From NCBI GenBank assembly GCA_022447185.1, contig JAKVAY010000050.1:45916-80130 (forward strand): DNA of 34,215 nt, written 5' to 3'. Made by a program: the position numbers and the translations under genes. Source of the stretch: Fuerstiella sp. (lineage in GTDB: Bacteria; Planctomycetota; Planctomycetia; Planctomycetales; Planctomycetaceae). The notes beneath the pieces are model-generated. The model made no database searches. It was not told the origin of the DNA and saw only the letters and a program-made list of their open reading frames with translations. Positions 17,685-26,263 of the stretch are shown here, piece by piece. The first letter of the stretch is position 1. The number at the start of each line of letters is the position of its first letter.

Positions 17685-18119
17685 GTGATTTGGGATTCAA
17701 AACAAAGCAGAATGAATTTTCGCCATCAGAGTTGTCTCGTAAGCCTTGCGGGAGTTTTGTGCATATGTTTGTTGGCAGGATGCGGTGAGCAGCAGATTGG
17801 TCGTAATCGTGCTGGTCACAACTTCACTGAAATTGCTACGCAGATCGTGGATCTCAATGCCAATGTGAGTCATCCGAACTGGGATGGCTCGGACGAACCA
17901 ATTGAAGACGCACTGGCGAATTCGATCCAGCGCTGGATGACTCACGAAGACATAGTCGGCACCGAATTTGAACCGTTAGCTAAAAAATTGCACGAACAAG
18001 AACTTGAAATGATGAAGGTGTGGAGTTCGCCGACCGGTTCCATCGAAGAGATGGCGGAAATAGCGAAGGAGATGCAGGCCACCGTTGATGAGATTATGGA
18101 ATTGGGGCCCGACACGTAA
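17685..18119 (+). CDS. Small lipoprotein of unknown function
   Basis: The product is 144 residues from GTG 17685, chosen because AAAGGAG lies at about 17668-17674, the right distance for this GTG and too far from the in-frame ATG at 17712. The signal segment SLVSLAGVLCICLLAGC (part of the first 33 residues) ends in an LAGC lipobox, so the mature protein is probably lipid-anchored. The rest is acidic and helical (EPLAKKLHEQELEMMKVW, EEMAEIAKEMQATVDEIME), with no known domain. Such small lipoproteins often follow DUF1559 genes in planctomycetes; here the terminator between them shows separate transcription. Confidence 0.7.
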   Translation: MIWDSKQSRMNFRHQSCLVSLAGVLCICLLAGCGEQQIGRNRAGHNFTEIATQIVDLNANVSHPNWDGSDEPIEDALANSIQRWMTHEDIVGTEFEPLAKKLHEQELEMMKVWSSPTGSIEEMAEIAKEMQATVDEIMELGPDT

Positions 18120-18790
18120 TGAGCTTCAGGCCAACACGGGCCTGGAGCCACAGGTTCTGTTATCGCTTAAAAATTCCCTTCGAGCTTTTGTTTTTGGGGA
18201 AAACGGTGCTTTTCATCCGGGGCACATGACCGAGAATCGACGGGCATTCCGAAGCATCTGTTTATCAACGGGTTCGTGGGCGACGGATCCGTTGTCGTGC
18301 GTCCTTGGCAATCCATTTCCGTTCGCATTCGTAGGGCGGCGCGCGACCGGTTTTCTGAGTCGGCAGTGGAGTCTGTATCTGGTCAAACGCATTTCGGTAT
18401 TGGTGAGACCGGAATCCTTCGTCGTTGGAGATTCTGACAGGCTAATTCGGCGACCGATTGTGTTGGTGAGTCGAGCACGCGTGTTTACTTCGTGACGGAC
18501 TGCTGCCTATCTGTCAATCGCTTGCCATTTACCGGGTCAGCTAAGCTATGCGGTGGACAGATGCTTGTCCGGGACAGCAACGGACATCAGTCTTCTGCTT
18601 CCGTTATGTACGCAATTTTAGCTGACACTCCGCATCGTACATGTGATCCGTTCTGCCGAACGGGCAGCGGAGGGAGAGAGTCCGTTGTGCTATACAGACG
18701 GATTTCACAGACGGTCAGGTCTGATTCGGGAACGGGAATCTTATGTCATTCCTGCGGTTAGGCGTGGTCCAAATTCTGACCAGCATCCAG
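18120..18790. other. Gene-free stretch of about 670 bases between convergent lipoprotein genes
   Basis: It holds a 10-bp stem (GCTTCAGGCC at 18123-18132 with GGCCTGGAGC at 18139-18148, one G-U pair), which begins right after the lipoprotein stop and is a candidate terminator without a T-run. An 89-codon frame at 18492-18761 and a 136-codon frame at 18085-18495 show no protein-like pattern. Nothing else is seen. Confidence 0.45.
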
Positions 18791-19621
18791 TCATTCCGCC
18801 GGTCCTGGATCTTCACTGACGGATGAATCGTTCTCTGGTATTTCTTCCGTTGGTGGATCTTCCTCTTTTGTTTCTTCTTCCAGAGCTTCTTTGGCAGCTG
18901 CCTCCGCAGAGGCGATTGCAGATTCAAGTGCCGCTGCTGTGTTTGGATCTGTACGAAAAAATTCGAATTTCGGTTCTGTCTTCAGTCGATCGGCGTCAGC
19001 GAATCCTGCGAGTGTCAGATTCTTGAGTGCGATTACAAACTCCTCGTAATTATACCAGGCATTCGACTCCATTCTCGCGCGGTTGAAATAACACTCCTGG
19101 CAAAGGAGCAGCTCATTTTCTGACAAATCATCAAAATTTTTCGTCAATCGGCCGCTATATAGACAGGCTGTCCGGATATCCACGTCTGATTGATGTGGGT
19201 CTACGGTTTCCAGGGCCAGAAATCGCGTCAGTCGAGTTTGCATCACCATTTTCGTTGCTGCACGGTAGGCTGGCTTCGTCATTTCCTTGAGCGGCTGTTG
19301 GCGGGTGATTGCAACCTGACGTACCGCCTCAAGTGAGATGTCAATTGCTTTGTCAAGTTCACTAAGTTTTTCAGTGTCAGTAGCCGCCTTTCCCGAGGCC
19401 TCGAGGGCCGCTTCTGCCTGCGGCAGCAATTGCTGGCATGTGTTGATTTTCTGCTGGGTTTGTTCCGGAGTATCCGGTGTCGGGACGGGAAATCTCGCCA
19501 TAACTTCTGCTAATTGTTCTTCCGCTCTCGCTGCTCTGGCTTTTTCCCGATCCTCTTCGCTTTCCTGACATCCCGGTACGATGAGCAGAATCGCTGCGAT
19601 CAGAAACTGCAGTCCCGTCAT
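18791..19621 (-). CDS. Lipoprotein of unknown function, acidic and helical
   Basis: From the ATG at 19621 the product is 276 residues and begins MTGLQFLIAAILLIVPGC, a lipoprotein signal with the cysteine at position 18. The frame is open further upstream to 19765, but that would bury the signal peptide behind 48 hydrophilic residues. The mature part is helix-rich with heptad-like acidic stretches (EEDREKARAARAEEQLAEVM, DTPEQTQQKINTCQQLL) and a central Cys-bearing region (LLLCQECYFNRARMESNAWY). The tail is very rich in Glu and Pro. No known domain is recognised. An envelope location is likely from the lipobox. Confidence 0.65.
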   Translation of the reverse strand: MTGLQFLIAAILLIVPGCQESEEDREKARAARAEEQLAEVMARFPVPTPDTPEQTQQKINTCQQLLPQAEAALEASGKAATDTEKLSELDKAIDISLEAVRQVAITRQQPLKEMTKPAYRAATKMVMQTRLTRFLALETVDPHQSDVDIRTACLYSGRLTKNFDDLSENELLLCQECYFNRARMESNAWYNYEEFVIALKNLTLAGFADADRLKTEPKFEFFRTDPNTAAALESAIASAEAAAKEALEEETKEEDPPTEEIPENDSSVSEDPGPAE

Positions 19622-19765
19622 TACTCGATGCTGAGGATGCGATTTGGCAACGGGTGTGCCGGACAATTCTGAATCCCCATTTGTTCGGTGGGAGTAAGGC
19701 ATGTGCTCAGGGCGGTGATCGTTCGTTTGCGCTGTCATGGCTACGTTGATGGATTCATGTGACAC

Positions 19766-20177
19766 AGTAGGCGGCTCCCATAGACTTTTCTGCTGTCAGA
19801 GATGAGTACGTTCCCACGACATCAACTGTTGGGAACGATTATGTTCGTGCCGGTGTTAGTCTGCAAGCAACGGAAAAACTTGATTCGGATCTGCAGCGAC
19901 AGGCAATGTCGGCGGAATCGCAGGAACGGTGTACAACGTCGAACTGCGGGTGAAGCGTTCTTTTGATTTCGACCTGTTCACAGAGTTTTTTGCAGCTTCG
20001 GGCTAAAAGGCGCCTTCCTGACGCTGCCTCGCATCTGACGAACGAATCGACAGTTGTGTTTTTCGTCGGGTCGTGGAGCTGGGACATGATTTTTGGTGTT
20101 GTCCTGAGATCTGTATGACGGTTCGCGCAAGTGGTGAGACAACTTTGAACCCAAAGACAGAACTCAACGCCGACAGA
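19766..20177. other. Intergenic region between hemC and the lipoprotein
   Basis: About 410 bases downstream of hemC. It contains CGTTCCCA (19809-19816) and TGGGAACG (19830-19837), a perfect 8-bp inverted repeat that could end hemC transcription or mark the lipoprotein promoter region. A minus-strand frame at 19839-20087 has no protein-like character. Confidence 0.4.
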
Positions 20178-21110
20178 TTACGGAACTTCGGGACGTGTGG
20201 TTCCGCCAGCCTCAATCAGTTGTTGCGCCACATCTTTGCCGATCTGTTCAGCATCGTGGCATTCACCCGTCGCCGTCGCTTCCAGGCGTGTTTTACCGTC
20301 AATGCTCAACAAAACACCGATGAGCGTCAAACGTTCTTCTTTGATGTCTGTCCACGCTCCCAGCGGAGCATGGCATCCAGCTCGGAGCGTTCGCAACAAA
20401 CTGCGTTCAGCCGTGACAGCGTGAAGTGTGGCTTTATCCGTCACGGCAGACAGCAGTTCACGAACTGCTTCATCATCGCTCCGACATTCAACTCCCAGGG
20501 CACCCTGGCCAACTGCAGGCAGTATTTCGGGAGGGCCCAGTGAGAGACTGATTCGGTCTGTAAGATCGAGCCTTCGCAGTCCGGCCTCTGCCAGTACGAT
20601 GGCGTCGTATGCACCGTCGTCCAGTTTTGCAATTCTCGTTTCTACGTTGCCTCGAATCTCTGCCATCGACAGATCGGGCCGTTGGTGCCGGATCTGTGCC
20701 TGCCGGCGCGGACTTCCGGTTCCAACAATGGCCGCGTCCGATAGCTGAGCGAGCGAAGAAATGCTGTCGTGACCGTGAGGCAGGATTAGTGCATCGCATC
20801 TCGGTGCGCGTTCGGGTATGCAGGCCAGACACAGGCCACTAACCACATCGGTTGGCAGGTCTTTAAGGCTGTGGACAGCAATATCTGCTTTCCCATTCAG
20901 GACAAGACGTTCAACTTCGCGCGTAAACACACCTGTGCTGCCAAATTCTCTCAGTGCAGACGACTGATTTCCGTCGCCACTGGTTCGCACGTGGATCAGT
21001 TCCACGGACGGGGCGGACGGCAACTCGCTGATGCGTGCTGCCATGTAGCTGGCCTGCCACAGGGCCAGTGGGCTGGCGCGTGTTGCGATCCGAATGTGTG
21101 CAGGCGACAT
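20178..21110 (-). CDS. hemC: Hydroxymethylbilane synthase (porphobilinogen deaminase)
   Basis: The enzyme joins four porphobilinogen units into hydroxymethylbilane in haem and cobalamin-type tetrapyrrole synthesis. The 310-residue product has the family motifs in order: IRIATRASPLALWQA at the N-terminus, HSLKDLPT with the catalytic Asp84, GTGSPRRQAQ near residue 130, EIRGNVETR near 151, and the cofactor-binding Cys246 in LRAGCHAPLG. Length and order are normal. The dipyrromethane-binding loop reads RAGCHAPLG instead of the more common GGCxxPIG, a small variation. The ATG at 21110 is well placed. A 106-residue gene of unknown function lies 56 bases upstream on the same strand and may be cotranscribed. 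Confidence 0.97.
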   Translation of the reverse strand: MSPAHIRIATRASPLALWQASYMAARISELPSAPSVELIHVRTSGDGNQSSALREFGSTGVFTREVERLVLNGKADIAVHSLKDLPTDVVSGLCLACIPERAPRCDALILPHGHDSISSLAQLSDAAIVGTGSPRRQAQIRHQRPDLSMAEIRGNVETRIAKLDDGAYDAIVLAEAGLRRLDLTDRISLSLGPPEILPAVGQGALGVECRSDDEAVRELLSAVTDKATLHAVTAERSLLRTLRAGCHAPLGAWTDIKEERLTLIGVLLSIDGKTRLEATATGECHDAEQIGKDVAQQLIEAGGTTRPEVP

Positions 21111-21166
21111 TGATTCGATCTGGACAGGGCGATATTAGGTTTTGGCGGGAAGCGAACGACCAGGAA

Positions 21167-21487
21167 TTAAGAAACGGTCGGATCGTTGAGCCCGACGTTG
21201 TTGTCTTCGCCGTGTACAAACTGCTGCATTTCGTCGCGAATAATTTCCAGATGTGTGTTGAGCGTCGCATAGACTTCGCTCGCAAATTCATCTGCCTGCA
21301 GCACATTCCGCATACGGTCAAGCATTTGTTGATCGCTCACTTCAACTTCGTCAAACACTTTGCTGGCCGAACGCAGGTCTCTTAGTCTTGGCAGATAGGA
21401 CTGCCGGAGATGCTCGCTGAGCTCCCGGGCGTAGTATTCCGCCTTCCTCAGACGTTCCGACAACGGCATGTGCTGTGAGTCTGTCAT
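21167..21487 (-). CDS. Small acidic helical protein of unknown function upstream of hemC
   Basis: The 106-residue product is nearly all predicted helix (SERLRKAEYYARELSEHLRQ, then DEVEVSDQQMLDRMRNVLQA, and ASEVYATLNTHLEIIRDEM). It has no signal peptide or membrane segment and no motif I recognise. It precedes hemC by 56 bases on the same strand. The composition and codon pattern look coding. A cytosolic adaptor or coiled-coil protein is possible, but no function can be supported. Confidence 0.6.
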   Translation of the reverse strand: MTDSQHMPLSERLRKAEYYARELSEHLRQSYLPRLRDLRSASKVFDEVEVSDQQMLDRMRNVLQADEFASEVYATLNTHLEIIRDEMQQFVHGEDNNVGLNDPTVS

Positions 21488-21714
21488 ATATGAAGGTTTT
21501 CATTGCGCTCAGATACTCAGACATGCTCATTAGAACCGGCACACGAGGTATCCGTCAATAAGGATCGGTCGCTGTTGAACATCCCGAGGCAAACTACGGA
21601 CGGAAAATGGCTGTATTTGCCCATTATTCCCGGGAATGCAGTCCCAGCCAGCAATCGGACCGGGAGGGTGTGACAATGAAGGTGCAGCGGAGCCCTGAGG
21701 AATCTACTGCATCG

Positions 21715-22143
21715 TCAAAAACGAGTCGAATCATCAGGGGCCAGGAGGCCAGCCGAGGACTCAAAGAACCGACGACGACGGACCTCGGTATCACCAGCGT
21801 TGTCACTGTGCTCTCTCAGATCCTCGAGATTTGCCTGGCACAACCGGCAGCCGATTGTCATTAAATGAAATTCGAGATAGTCAGTAGCTTGTGCCGACAG
21901 GGTCCCAAGCAGGTAGCCTCCAAGCTCACTTCTGCCGGGACAGCTCAATCCAGCTCGATACCAAATCTCACCGATACTGTGTCCCCCCTGATCGCGATGT
22001 TGAATCAGGCTGGAAAGACGGACCTTCAGGGAGTCGTCGATCCGAAGCCGCTGTTCGAGTTCCGACATTCGCTCCGACGGTAGTCGTTCGTCCAGCCAGG
22101 ACATAAGTTCCAGATCGGTCCAGATGTAGTGGTCTGATTTCAT
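21715..22143 (-). CDS. Putative zinc-binding regulator-like protein
   Basis: From ATG 22143 the product is 142 residues, beginning MKSDHYIWTDLELMSWLDER. The first half has an ELMSWLDERLPSERMSELEQ helix pattern, and the second half has LGGYLLGTLSAQATDYLEFH followed by GCRLCQANLEDLRE. The His followed by the CxxC pair resembles the zinc site of anti-sigma factors of the ZAS type, though the arrangement is not exact. No membrane helix is present, so it would act in the cytosol. A start at ATG 22221 adds 26 residues. No sigma factor gene is adjacent in the window. The tail is Arg- and Asp-rich. The assignment is inference. Confidence 0.6.
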   Translation of the reverse strand: MKSDHYIWTDLELMSWLDERLPSERMSELEQRLRIDDSLKVRLSSLIQHRDQGGHSIGEIWYRAGLSCPGRSELGGYLLGTLSAQATDYLEFHLMTIGCRLCQANLEDLREHSDNAGDTEVRRRRFFESSAGLLAPDDSTRF

Positions 22144-22403
22144 CAAATCACCGGCCCTCGGGGCCGTTGCTTCTGACGTGTTCAATCGTTTTGCCTGCGA
22201 AATGATATCAGCTTGCGACATCCGAATGCGAGCGTTAGAGTGCCGACTGCCATCGGGCGTGTGGTCCTTCTCACCTGCATTTGGGCCGACACGGGTCGGT
22301 GAGCAACCGGGCAAAGTTCGGGTAGCCGTCGTCAACGCGGTACAAAACACCTGGAACATTGAATTGCTCCGTTTCTATCCGATGCATCGCAAACGACCGT
22401 GAC

Positions 22404-23375
22404 GTGGTTGACTTTCGCACATTTCACAACACGGATCCTCCACGGCTTCTGCAGCTGTGGGATTCCTCGAATCTTGGCCCCGGTGCTGCTGAAGGATTTC
22501 CATGCGATGTCCTTGAACTGACTGTATTTTCGAGACCTTACTTTGATCGAAATGGTCTGATCCTGGCTACGGATGATGGCACCGTCGTGGGAATGGTTCA
22601 TGCCGGATTTTCAGCGACAAAGGATGAGTCACGACTGGATTTTTCGAGGGGAGTGATTTCCTCGCTGATTGTTCACCCAGACTACCGTCGCCGGAAAATC
22701 GGACGTCAGTTAATCGAAGAGGCAGAGCGTTATTTGAAGTCACACGGAGCACGTGAAATTACAGCCGGTGCCGGTCCCAATGGAAACGGGTTTTATCATT
22801 CAGTCTATGGAGGCGTGGAGCCATCCGGATTTTCATCGGAAAACGCCCCGTGGGACGAATTCTTTGAGTCGTGTGGTTACCGCGCAGGCGAGGTGACTAC
22901 AGTGTTCCATCGTGACCTCGGCTCGGGACGCGATCCGATTGACACTCGACTGATTCGCAATCGACGACGACTGAATATGCTGATCACTGATCGCATTACG
23001 AATCATTCATGGTGGTGGTCTGCCAGACACAGTTACCAGGACACGCTGCAGATTGAACTGGTCGATCGCAGTAGCGGTCAAACAGTGGCGACAGGACGAG
23101 TCGTCTGTCTGGATATTTATGTTTCCAAGTGGGGAGTTCGAGCGGTGGGGATTCGTGATGTGGTCGTCACGGAAAATCAGCGTCGTCAGGGATACGCGTT
23201 CTCACTGGTTGTGGAAACATGTCGCCAGTTGCGCAAGCAATCGATCGGGTTGGTCGAAGTCCATGTTGCAGCAGGCAACTTAGCCGCCCAGGCACTGGCG
23301 GCAGCCGCGCAATTTGTACCTGTATCGGAATTGAAGACATATCACCGGCAGCTGTTCGAAGCCGATAAAATTTGA
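22404..23375 (+). CDS. Tandem GNAT-family acetyltransferase
   Basis: From GTG 22404 the product is 323 residues with two GNAT folds. The first covers about residues 1-155, with the acetyl-CoA loop in SLIVHPDYRRRKIGRQLIEE; the second covers about 185-323, with VVVTENQRRQGYAFSLVVE. The N-terminus VDFRTFHNTDPPRLLQLW is a common way for such planctomycete proteins to begin, which favours GTG 22404 over TTG 22359. The substrate is not readable. The second domain carries QRRQGY as its cofactor loop and may be active too. The LOG-family gene follows after 161 bases on the same strand. Confidence 0.8.
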   Translation: MVDFRTFHNTDPPRLLQLWDSSNLGPGAAEGFPCDVLELTVFSRPYFDRNGLILATDDGTVVGMVHAGFSATKDESRLDFSRGVISSLIVHPDYRRRKIGRQLIEEAERYLKSHGAREITAGAGPNGNGFYHSVYGGVEPSGFSSENAPWDEFFESCGYRAGEVTTVFHRDLGSGRDPIDTRLIRNRRRLNMLITDRITNHSWWWSARHSYQDTLQIELVDRSSGQTVATGRVVCLDIYVSKWGVRAVGIRDVVVTENQRRQGYAFSLVVETCRQLRKQSIGLVEVHVAAGNLAAQALAAAAQFVPVSELKTYHRQLFEADKI

Positions 23376-23536
23376 GCCCTGATTTTTTGGATCGGAGTTC
23401 AGCAGACTTCATTAATTCATGCCAGTTGGATGCTGTGAATCTGTGTCCTTTGGTTGAAGGCGTTGCTCGGACGATGGAACGCTCAACGCACTCAGGACAT
23501 CAACGATATTGATTTGTCTGTTCAGGAGATTTTGCG

Positions 23537-24094
23537 ATGGCAGTCATATCCGTATTTTGTGGCAGTCGGACGGGAAAAAATCCAACGTTCGCAGAAGAAT
23601 CGCGACAGATCGCTCGTGGTCTGGTCAGGGCAGGTCACACGATCGTGTACGGAGGTGGCAGCACTGGAATCATGGGGGCAGTTGCCGATGCGGCCCTGGA
23701 TCTTGGCGGGTCGGTCATCGGTGTGATTCCGGAGTGTCTGGCGACAGTTGAGTTGATGCATTCAGGAGTGAGTGATATGCGAGTCGTTCCTGACATGCAT
23801 GCACGCAAACAGTTGATGCACGATTTGACAGATGCTTATGCCGTTCTTCCAGGAGGTTACGGTACAATGGAAGAAGCATTTGAAGCAATTACATGGAGTC
23901 AACTTCGAATCCATCGAAGTCCCACGGGAATTCTCAATAGCGGAAGTTGCTATGACGCGTTGGAATCGCTCTTCAACAGTATGCTTAGTAACGATTTTAT
24001 TGACAATTCCAGTCGTGACCTCGTCCATTTCAGCAAAAGTGTGGATAGGTTGCTCGACTGGCTCCAGGGATCGCTGGGCCAGACCTCAGTTTAA
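23537..24094 (+). CDS. LOG-family protein (TIGR00730; nucleoside 5'-monophosphate phosphoribohydrolase type)
   Basis: The family removes the base from (modified) AMP-type nucleotides; in plants and some bacteria it makes free cytokinins. The 185-residue product has the Rossmann start VISVFCGSRTG, the YGGGSTGIMGAVADAAL segment, the MHARKQLM motif with Arg90 and Lys91, and the signature PGGYGTMEE at residues 105-113. Length and motif order are normal. The bacterial role outside cytokinin biology is mostly nucleotide clean-up, so no specific pathway is inferred. The start ATG has AGGAG about ten bases upstream. Confidence 0.92.
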   Translation: MAVISVFCGSRTGKNPTFAEESRQIARGLVRAGHTIVYGGGSTGIMGAVADAALDLGGSVIGVIPECLATVELMHSGVSDMRVVPDMHARKQLMHDLTDAYAVLPGGYGTMEEAFEAITWSQLRIHRSPTGILNSGSCYDALESLFNSMLSNDFIDNSSRDLVHFSKSVDRLLDWLQGSLGQTSV

Positions 24095-24468
24095 CAACTG
24101 AATATTGCTGCCGGGTCCGGCTACTGCGGCACCAGGATCTCTCACAATGTGTACAGACAGACCCGCTCTGGTGAGAAAGACCAACAATCGTGGCTGATAG
24201 TCGTAGCCATGTTGAACAGGAACTCCGGACCGTTAGGATTGCCGTTTGGAAAAATCCAGGAGCAGCGATGTGTAATTTCTATATCACGACGGTGTGTTCT
24301 GAGATGGACAAGTCCTGCTGTGACTGGATTTAATAAGATGTTTGTGGCACTGGATTTGCTCAAATAATCAATAACATGCTGGTCAGAAACATCGGTCCGC
24401 CAGGAGCGAGGAAAACGCTTCGCTGTTGGTGTGATCGTTTCAGTTTGCCACAGTTCGTCTGATAGATA
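24095..24468 (+). promoter_or_regulatory. Intergenic region with sigma-54 promoter match ahead of the kinase
   Basis: The stretch holds TGGCAC (24345-24350), five bases, then TTGCT (24356-24360): GG and GC are separated by exactly ten bases, as the -24/-12 sigma-54 consensus requires. Transcription would start near 24371, giving a leader of about 100 bases before the kinase ATG at 24469. A minus-strand frame at 24142-24477 contains NPVTAGLV, which recalls REP-associated transposases, but the surrounding sequence does not support a gene. Confidence 0.6.
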
Positions 24469-25968
24469 ATGGCGCAATTTAGATCTAACGAAGCGCTCAA
24501 ACGTTTCTTAATTCAATCAAAGCTGGTCAGCCCCCACGACTGGGAGCAGACGCTTGCCACATTGCGTAAGTCTGTGTTTTTTGATGCGGACGATGTTGCT
24601 GGAATTGTCGACAAACTGGCGGCAGCGGACCTGCTTACGCCATTGCAGCGCAATCGAATTCTGGGAGGTGAAGGCGAAAGCCTGTTACTGGGCGGTTACA
24701 AACTGCAGTACAGGAACGGATCGGGCAGTTTTGCCAGAGTTTTTCGGGCCGCCACGCTGGACGGACGACGAACGGTGGCCCTGAAACTGCTCAGAGACCG
24801 GTGGGCACAGGACCCGGATGCGGTCAGGAGATTTCACCGTGAAGCCCGAATTAGTCAGCGTTTTCGACATCCGAATATTGTGCCCATCTGGGACATTGTC
24901 ACGGAGGGAGACCATCATTTCATCGTCATGGAGTTCATCGAAGGTGGAAACCTGCGAGACTTCGTTCGAATTCGGGCCAACGTGACACCTGCCGAGTCGG
25001 CTCAATGCGTATACGACATCTGCTCCGGATTGAGCTATGCCAATTCGATGGGTACAACTCATCGCGATCTGAAACTAACGAACGTACTAATGAGCAGTGA
25101 TCGTGTTGCCAGGCTGGTCGACTTTGGGCTGGCTGGAGCAGATACTTCGTCGAAATCATTCACTAGTGACGAAGTTCATCGCGCGATTGAGTACGCATCG
25201 CTGGAGCGAGGGACGAATGCGCCAAAGAATGATCCTCGTACTGACATCTTCTTTGCGGGGGCCATTCTTTACGAATTATTGTCGAGTGAGTCTCCCTGGC
25301 CGAGGACGCGTGATCGCGAAGAACGCAGGCTGTTCAGCCGGTATGCTCAAATTCGTCCGCTGCACACGTTTCGCCCTGACCTGCCTCAGTCAATGCTCGA
25401 TATCACCGCCCAAATGCTGGCTGTCAGCCCCAGCGAACGCTACCAGACGGCTGACGAAGTCTGTGCTGATCTGCAGGTCGTTCTGAAGCAATTTGGTGTG
25501 TGGAAAGAACGATCTCACCCTGTTGTTAATGGGCAGGTCATTCCACCGGAAATTGGCTTTCACCTCCTGATCGTGGATCCGGTTGAAAAACGTGTGGAAG
25601 CCCTGAAGCAGTACTTCGGCAGCCGGCACGGCTTTAAGTTGACTTTCTGTCAGGATCCACATGTAGCGTTGCGTCAGTTGAAAGGACGCAATCCTCCGGC
25701 AGGTGTCCTGTTGCTTGCGGATACGACACGCGATGCGGTGCTGGAAATTTTTCCCGAAGTACAGGCTTGGGGGCGTACTCTGCAGACGCCGTGTCTGGCC
25801 GTCTTTTCTGAGCAAGATGAAGAGCTGATTCGGCAAACGATCACGTCGACCCGCTTTGGATCCACGATGTTTCAGCCGGCGACGCTGCGAGACATCCGAA
25901 GACATTTCGAAACAAAGAGTGGCAGCTCTGTGGACACGCATGACGATTCCGGCCAAATCGTCGAATAA
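24469..25968 (+). CDS. Ser/Thr protein kinase with degenerate receiver-like C-terminal domain
   Basis: The 499-residue protein has an N-terminal helical part (residues 1-70, ending in LLTPLQRNRILGG, common in planctomycete kinases). The Hanks-type kinase domain spans about residues 75-345, with the glycine loop GSGSFARVFRA, Lys106 in VALKLL, HRDLKLTN with Asp200, and DFGLAG with Asp218, so it should be active. From about residue 365 a receiver-like fold follows (GFHLLIVDPVEKRVEALKQY, then GVLLLADTTRD and PCLAVFSEQDEE). The acidic pair is reduced to DP and the phosphorylated Asp position reads LLLADT, so phosphotransfer is unlikely and a binding role is more plausible. No membrane helix is visible. 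Confidence 0.9.
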   Translation: MAQFRSNEALKRFLIQSKLVSPHDWEQTLATLRKSVFFDADDVAGIVDKLAAADLLTPLQRNRILGGEGESLLLGGYKLQYRNGSGSFARVFRAATLDGRRTVALKLLRDRWAQDPDAVRRFHREARISQRFRHPNIVPIWDIVTEGDHHFIVMEFIEGGNLRDFVRIRANVTPAESAQCVYDICSGLSYANSMGTTHRDLKLTNVLMSSDRVARLVDFGLAGADTSSKSFTSDEVHRAIEYASLERGTNAPKNDPRTDIFFAGAILYELLSSESPWPRTRDREERRLFSRYAQIRPLHTFRPDLPQSMLDITAQMLAVSPSERYQTADEVCADLQVVLKQFGVWKERSHPVVNGQVIPPEIGFHLLIVDPVEKRVEALKQYFGSRHGFKLTFCQDPHVALRQLKGRNPPAGVLLLADTTRDAVLEIFPEVQAWGRTLQTPCLAVFSEQDEELIRQTITSTRFGSTMFQPATLRDIRRHFETKSGSSVDTHDDSGQIVE

Positions 25969-26000
25969 AGATTTCCATTGACCGTTATTCTCCAGAAATT

Positions 26001-26034
26001 CAACAGCCCGGTCGGATAGTTGACCGGGCTGTTG
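26001..26034. terminator. Bidirectional terminator-like hairpin between the kinase and fae
   Basis: CAACAGCCCGGTC (26001-26013) pairs exactly with GACCGGGCTGTTG (26022-26034) across an eight-base loop. It lies 32 bases after the kinase stop and faces the end of the fae region from the other side. The T-tracts are short on both sides. Confidence 0.75.
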
Positions 26035-26056
26035 ATATCTGGTTTAACGGAGGCAT

Positions 26057-26263
26057 TTAAGCGGATTCGGGATCTTCCTGGTTCAGAACGATCTGTGTTG
26101 AACAGTCGATCAGATGACGAAAGTCTGTCTGGATCAATATCGCGCTGACGCCGGCATTGTCGATGATGCTGCCGGAGGCGTTGTTCAATGTGAAATCGAC
26201 CTGTGTCCAATTGATCTGTTCACCTGCCTCAACCCTGATAGAACGGGTGCTCAGCGGAATCAC
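26057..26263 (-). CDS. Possible small protein downstream of fae
   Basis: A 68-codon frame on the same strand overlaps the end of fae by 35 bases and stops 22 bases before the terminator hairpin. The product ([20 protein letters not shown], then [20 protein letters not shown] and [14 protein letters not shown]) has an alternating strand-like pattern. I do not recognise it, and it may be an overlapping frame without function. Confidence 0.3.
   Translation of the reverse strand: MIPLSTRSIRVEAGEQINWTQVDFTLNNASGSIIDNAGVSAILIQTDFRHLIDCSTQIVLNQEDPESA

Noticed and set aside
18085..18761. Two plus-strand frames in the gene-free stretch after the small lipoprotein
   Set aside because: Arg/Ser/Cys-rich products without structure and no ribosome binding site; convergent genes border the region.
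24142..24477. Minus-strand frame containing NPVTAGLV, recalling REP-associated transposases
   Set aside because: The rest of the frame lacks the transposase HUH and Tyr motifs, and the region holds a sigma-54 promoter match for the kinase instead.
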